NCBI RefSeq assembly: GCF_030150155.1
Contig: NZ_JASLGR010000048.1
Coordinates: forward strand, 5,591-69,590
DNA: 64,000 nucleotides
DNA from: Nocardioides sp.
Lineage (GTDB): Bacteria; Actinomycetota; Actinomycetes; Propionibacteriales; Nocardioidaceae
Reading direction: 5' to 3'
The notes below the pieces were generated by a model. It made no database searches. It was given only the letters and a program-made list of their open reading frames with translations, and was not told where the DNA came from. Made by a program: the position numbers and the translations under genes. Shown in pieces: positions 60,872 to 64,000 of the stretch. Numbering within the stretch: the stretch's first letter is position 1; each line of letters starts with the position of its first letter.

Positions 60872-61987
60872 TCAGAGACGCTCGACGACGTAGTCGAGGC
60901 ACCGGGTCAGCGCTGCCACGTCGGCGGCGTCGACGGCCGGGTACATCGCGATCCGGAGCTGGTTGGCGCCGATCCCGCGGTAGGCGTCCAGGTCGACGAC
61001 GCCGTTGGCGCGCAGCTCGTCCATCACGCGCTTCTTGTCGATCGAGGCGTCGAGCTCGATGGTGCCCACGACATCGGAGCGGTGCGCGGCGTCGTCGACG
61101 AACGGGGCGGCGTACGACGACGCCTCGGCCCATCCGTAGAGCTCGGCGGCCGAGGCTGCCGTCCGCTTCGCCATCCCCGCCAGGCCGCCGTTGTCACGCA
61201 TCCACTCCAGGGTGCGCGCCATCAGGAAGAGCGAGGCCAGCGCCGGGGTGTTGAGGGTCTGGTCCTTGCGGGTGTTGTCCAGCGCGCTGACCAGGTCGAA
61301 GAAGGCGGGGATGTGGCGGCCCGAGGCCTTGATCCGCTCGGCGCGCTCGATCGCGGCGGGGGAGAGGGTGGTGAACCACAGCCCGCCGTCGGAGGCGAAC
61401 GACTTCTGTGGCGCGAAGTAGTAGACGTCGGCGGCGGTGACGTCGAAGTCCAGGCCGCCGGCGGCCGAGGTGGCGTCGACCAGGGTGACCTGGCCCGCGG
61501 TCGCACCGACCGGGCGGACGACGGGGGACCAGACCCCGGTCGAGGTCTCGTTGTGCGTCCACGCGTACGCGTCCACGTCCTCGTCGGCGACGTTGACGCT
61601 GCGCGAGCCGGGCTCGGCGGTGATCACGCTCGGGCTGCGCAGCCACGGCGCCGCGTTGGCGGCCTTGGCGAACTTGCCGCCGAACTCGCCGAAGACCGCG
61701 TGCTGGGAGCGCTCCTCGATCAGGGCGTAGGTGGCCAGGTCCCAGAACGCCGTCGAGCCGCCGTTGCCGATCGCGATCTCGTAGCCCTCGGGGAGGGAGA
61801 AGAGGTCGCTGAGCCCGTCGATGACCTCGCGGACGAGCTGCTTGACCGGCGGCTGGCGGTGCGAGGTGCCCATCAGGGTGCGGCCGGTCGCGGCCAGCGC
61901 CTCGAGCCAGCCGTCGGGAACCTTGGAGGGCCCAGATCCGAATCGTCCGTCGTGGGGCAGGAGGTCGGTGGGGATCTGGATCGCCAT
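60872..61987 (-). CDS. serC: Phosphoserine aminotransferase (SerC)
   Basis: The 371-residue class V aminotransferase makes phosphoserine in serine synthesis and may act in pyridoxal phosphate synthesis. It has RFGSGPSKVPDGWLEAL at the start, GTSHRQPPVKQLVREV (about 41-56), IGNGGSTAFWDLA, the WTHNETSTGVWSPV segment, the PLP-lysine in VYYFAPQKSFASDGGLW (about 192-208), and IPAFFDLVSALDNTRKDQTLNTPALAS. The group is the actinobacterial SerC type. The ATG at 61987 was chosen as the open frame further upstream crosses the GNAT gene. It is divergent from GNAT with 18 bases between. Confidence 0.92.
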   Translation of the reverse strand: MAIQIPTDLLPHDGRFGSGPSKVPDGWLEALAATGRTLMGTSHRQPPVKQLVREVIDGLSDLFSLPEGYEIAIGNGGSTAFWDLATYALIEERSQHAVFGEFGGKFAKAANAAPWLRSPSVITAEPGSRSVNVADEDVDAYAWTHNETSTGVWSPVVRPVGATAGQVTLVDATSAAGGLDFDVTAADVYYFAPQKSFASDGGLWFTTLSPAAIERAERIKASGRHIPAFFDLVSALDNTRKDQTLNTPALASLFLMARTLEWMRDNGGLAGMAKRTAASAAELYGWAEASSYAAPFVDDAAHRSDVVGTIELDASIDKKRVMDELRANGVVDLDAYRGIGANQLRIAMYPAVDAADVAALTRCLDYVVERL

Positions 61988-62005
61988 GTCCGTATTCTCC
62001 CATCC

Positions 62006-62476
62006 GTGCTTGATGTACGTCGCCTCGGTTATGATCATCCCGATGCTGTGCTCCTCACCGAGCGCCTCCAGGCGTTCTACGCGGAGCGATACGGCAGCGG
62101 TGACGACGACCCGACGGACCCCGCACAGTTCGTGCTCCCGGCCGGGACCTTCTTGGTCGGGTACGTCGACGACGTACCGGTCGCAACCGGGGCGTGGCGA
62201 AGGGTCGCGCTGTCCCGGCTCGGCACCAGCGAGGTCGCCGAGCTCAAGCGGATGCACGTCGTGCCCGAGGCCCAGCGACGCGGCTTCGCCCGGGAGATCC
62301 TGACCGCGCTGGAGGCCTCGGCTCGCTCAGCGGGCCTGGAGGCGCTGATCCTCTCCACCGGGCTCGGGCAGCCCGAGGCGATCGCGTTCTACGAGGCGTC
62401 GGGGTACGAGCCGATAGAGGGGTTCGGGCACTACGCGGGGATGGAGCTGAACCGCTGCTACGGCAAGCGCCTCTAG
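62006..62476 (+). CDS. GNAT family N-acetyltransferase
   Basis: This 156-residue protein has the GNAT core: a first strand and helix (LDVRRLGYDHPDAVLLTERLQAFYAERYG), FLVGYVDDVPVATGAWRR (about residues 52-69), AELKRMHVVPEAQRRGFAREILTALE (acetyl-CoA loop Q-R-R-G-F-A, about 78-103) and LGQPEAIAFYEASGYEPI (motif B, about 117-135). Substrate unknown. The GTG at 62006 gives the natural start. It is divergent from serC and followed at once by the repeat array of locus 3. Confidence 0.85.
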   Translation: MLDVRRLGYDHPDAVLLTERLQAFYAERYGSGDDDPTDPAQFVLPAGTFLVGYVDDVPVATGAWRRVALSRLGTSEVAELKRMHVVPEAQRRGFAREILTALEASARSAGLEALILSTGLGQPEAIAFYEASGYEPIEGFGHYAGMELNRCYGKRL

Positions 62477-62714
62477 CGACTTCCGGGTTCACCACGCGCG
62501 AGATCCGGGTTTACCCATGCCAGATCCGGGTTTGCCACGCTCGAATTCCGGGTTCGCCACGCGCGAGATCCGGGTTTACCCCATGCGAGATCCGGGTTCG
62601 CCACGCGCGAGATCCGGGTTTACCCATGCCAGATCCGGGTTCGCCACGCCTTTGGTGGTGAACCCGGAAGTCGGTGGTGGTGAACCCGGAATTCGGCGGT
62701 GGTGAACCCGGAAG
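62477..62714. repeat. Inverted double array of 22-bp repeats (locus 3)
   Basis: Eight units read forward (CCGGGTT at 62483, 62505, 62526, 62548, 62570, 62592, 62614 and 62635, spaced 21 to 22 bases), then three read in reverse (GTGAACCCGGA at 62658, 62680 and 62702). Forward spacers alternate between CGCGCGAGA and CATGCCAGA types. The array fills the whole space between the 3' ends of the GNAT gene and citrate synthase, and the last unit touches the citrate synthase stop codon. Confidence 0.95.
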
Positions 62715-63815
62715 TCAGACCCAGGACGGGTCGTAGCCGGGGATGTCCGAGGCCGGACGTGAGCCCGGGCCTGCGTAGATCGCGCTCGGGCGGATCAGGC
62801 GGCCGGTGGTGCGCTGCTCCAGGATGTGGGCCGACCAGCCGCCGGTGCGGGCGCAGGTGAACATCGAGGTGAACATGTGCGCGGGGATCTCGGCGAAGTC
62901 GAGCACGATCGCGGCCCAGAACTCGACGTTGGTCTCCAGGACCCGGTCGGGACGGCGCTCGCGCAGCTCGGCCAGAGCCGCCTCCTCCAGCGCCTGGGCG
63001 ACCTCGTAGCGCGGAGCCGACAGCTCGGCCGCCGTACGACGAAGGACGCGGGCTCGCGGGTCCTGCGCGCGGTAGACCCGGTGACCGAAGCCCATCAGCC
63101 GCTCACCGGAGTCCAGCAGGCCCTTGACGTAGGCGCGGGCGTCGCCGGCCTTCTCGACGTCCTCGATCATGCCGAGCACGCGGGACGGGGCGCCGCCGTG
63201 CAGCGGGCCGGACATGGCGCCGATCGCGCCGGACAGGGCGGCGGCGACGTCGGCACCGGTCGAGGTGATCACCCGGGCGGTGAAGGTCGAGGCGTTCATG
63301 CCGTGCTCGGCTGCCGAGGACCAGTACGCGTCGATCGCCTTGACGTGCTTGGGGTCGGCCTCGCCGCGCCAGCGGATCAGGAACTTCTCGGCCAGCGTGG
63401 CGCCCTGGTCGACGACGTGCTGCGGGACGACCGGGTGGCCGATGCCGCGGGCCGACTGGCCGGCCCAGGCCAGCACCATGACGGCGGCGCGGCCGAGGTC
63501 CTCGCGGACCTTCTCCGGGGTGGAGTCGTAGGTGTAGGTGATGCCGAAGGCGGGTGCGAGCTGCGCGATGGCCGACTGCAGGTCGACGCGGACGTCGCCG
63601 GTGTGGACAGGCAGCGAGTAGGCCTCGGCTGGCTGCAGGCCGGGGGTGAAGGAGCCGTCGATCAGCAGGCCCCACACGTTCTCGAACGGCACCCGGCCGG
63701 CGAGGTCCTCGATGTCGACGCCGCGGTAGCGCAGCGCCGAGCCCTCCTTGTCCGGCTCCGCGATCTGCGTTTCGAAGGCGACGACGCCCTCCAGTCCGTG
63801 GTGTACCTCAGGCAT
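62715..63815 (-). CDS. Citrate synthase
   Basis: The 366-residue enzyme condenses oxaloacetate and acetyl-CoA. It shows LRYRGVDIEDLAGRVPFENV (about residues 28-47), SSAAEHGMNASTFTARVI (first active His, about 186-203), SGPLHGGAPSRVLGM (second His, about 219-233), MGFGHRVYRAQDPRA (about 256-270) and catalytic Asp in AAIVLDFAEIP (about 314). It is the short, type II-like citrate synthase common in actinobacteria. In related genomes it stands divergent from pdxH, as here. The ATG at 63815 gives the usual MPEVHHGLEGVVAFET start. Confidence 0.9.
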   Translation of the reverse strand: MPEVHHGLEGVVAFETQIAEPDKEGSALRYRGVDIEDLAGRVPFENVWGLLIDGSFTPGLQPAEAYSLPVHTGDVRVDLQSAIAQLAPAFGITYTYDSTPEKVREDLGRAAVMVLAWAGQSARGIGHPVVPQHVVDQGATLAEKFLIRWRGEADPKHVKAIDAYWSSAAEHGMNASTFTARVITSTGADVAAALSGAIGAMSGPLHGGAPSRVLGMIEDVEKAGDARAYVKGLLDSGERLMGFGHRVYRAQDPRARVLRRTAAELSAPRYEVAQALEEAALAELRERRPDRVLETNVEFWAAIVLDFAEIPAHMFTSMFTCARTGGWSAHILEQRTTGRLIRPSAIYAGPGSRPASDIPGYDPSWV

Positions 63816-63922
63816 CGGCGAACTCCTTCGATCGATCGGGCAGCCCTCTCCGGATCCGGATGGTCTGCAGGCCCTTGGCATTCTGCTGCACGCCCTCCCC
63901 ACCGCTCTCCTAAGGTGGCTGC

Positions 63923-64000
63923 ATGGCCCCAGCACACGACCTCGCGGCCCTGCGCAAGGAGTACGGCGATCGCGGACTCGACGAGGCGGAGGTGAACGCC
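63923..64000 (+). CDS. pdxH: Pyridoxamine 5'-phosphate oxidase (PdxH), first 26 codons
   Basis: The frame ATG to the window edge reads MAPAHDLAALRKEYGDRGLD then EAEVNA. L-x-x-LR-x-EYG-x-x-GLDEA is the conserved start of PdxH, just before the ADPFAQF stretch expected outside the window. The position divergent from citrate synthase supports it. Only the N-terminus can be judged. Confidence 0.7.
   Translation, partial: MAPAHDLAALRKEYGDRGLDEAEVNA

Overview
The window comes from a high-GC actinobacterial chromosome. The gene order tRNA-Trp-secE-nusG-rplK-rplA ... rplJ-rplL ... rpoB-rpoC, a complete mce lipid-import locus placed between rplL and rpoB, the frequent GTG/TTG starts and the mycolata-type enzymes (MptB-like mannosyltransferase, HadAB-like dehydratase pair, MenJ-like reductase) point to the Actinomycetes and best fit a Nocardioides-like member of the Nocardioidaceae. 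The genus assignment is inference; no database was searched.

Left end (1-4340): a decaying genomic island against the 3' end of a tRNA-Tyr gene. It begins, cut by the window edge, with a reverse transcriptase of the Abi/UG (defence-associated) type on the minus strand whose base composition is visibly lower in GC than the core genome. Then come a membrane-anchored protein and a zinc-ribbon protein of unknown function, two degenerate copies of one excisionase/integrase module, and between these copies a DUF433/DUF5615 toxin-antitoxin pair. An array of eight 22-bp repeats separates the island remnants from tRNA-Tyr.

Core metabolism, 4.5-27.8 kb: p-aminobenzoate synthesis (pabC, pabA, pabB), a flavin reductase, yajQ, a ParD/ParE-type module, an HxlR regulator with a clear palindromic operator facing a pirin gene, two mannosyltransferase-type glycosyltransferases, a second pirin, tRNA-Thr, tRNA-Met, rpmG, the HadA/HadB-like dehydratase pair, murB, rlmC, adenosine deaminase, an AspT-like aminotransferase, a semialdehyde dehydrogenase, and the Entner-Doudoroff genes edd and eda divergent from a ROK-family regulator.

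Transcription/translation core with lipid import, 27.9-52.4 kb: tRNA-Trp, secE, nusG, rplK and rplA, then an oppositely oriented LuxR-type gene, rplJ and rplL, then an eleven-gene mce locus (ATPase, two permeases, MceA-F, two Mce-associated proteins) joined almost throughout by stop/start overlaps, then rpoB and rpoC. Strong hairpins punctuate nusG, rplA, rplL and rpoC.

Right end (52.4-64 kb): a geranylgeranyl-reductase-like flavoprotein, a tandem Nudix protein, a large FAD/Fe-S dehydrogenase translationally linked to a 28-residue membrane microprotein and a METTL25-like methyltransferase, a beta-propeller surface protein, an aldo/keto reductase, serC, a GNAT acetyltransferase, citrate synthase and the first codons of pdxH.

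The most unusual items are the edge-truncated defence-type reverse transcriptase in its island, and a dispersed family of 22-bp repeats seen at three loci (8 copies, 3 copies inside a reading frame, and 8+3 inverted copies), with the same polarity relative to the upstream gene each time.
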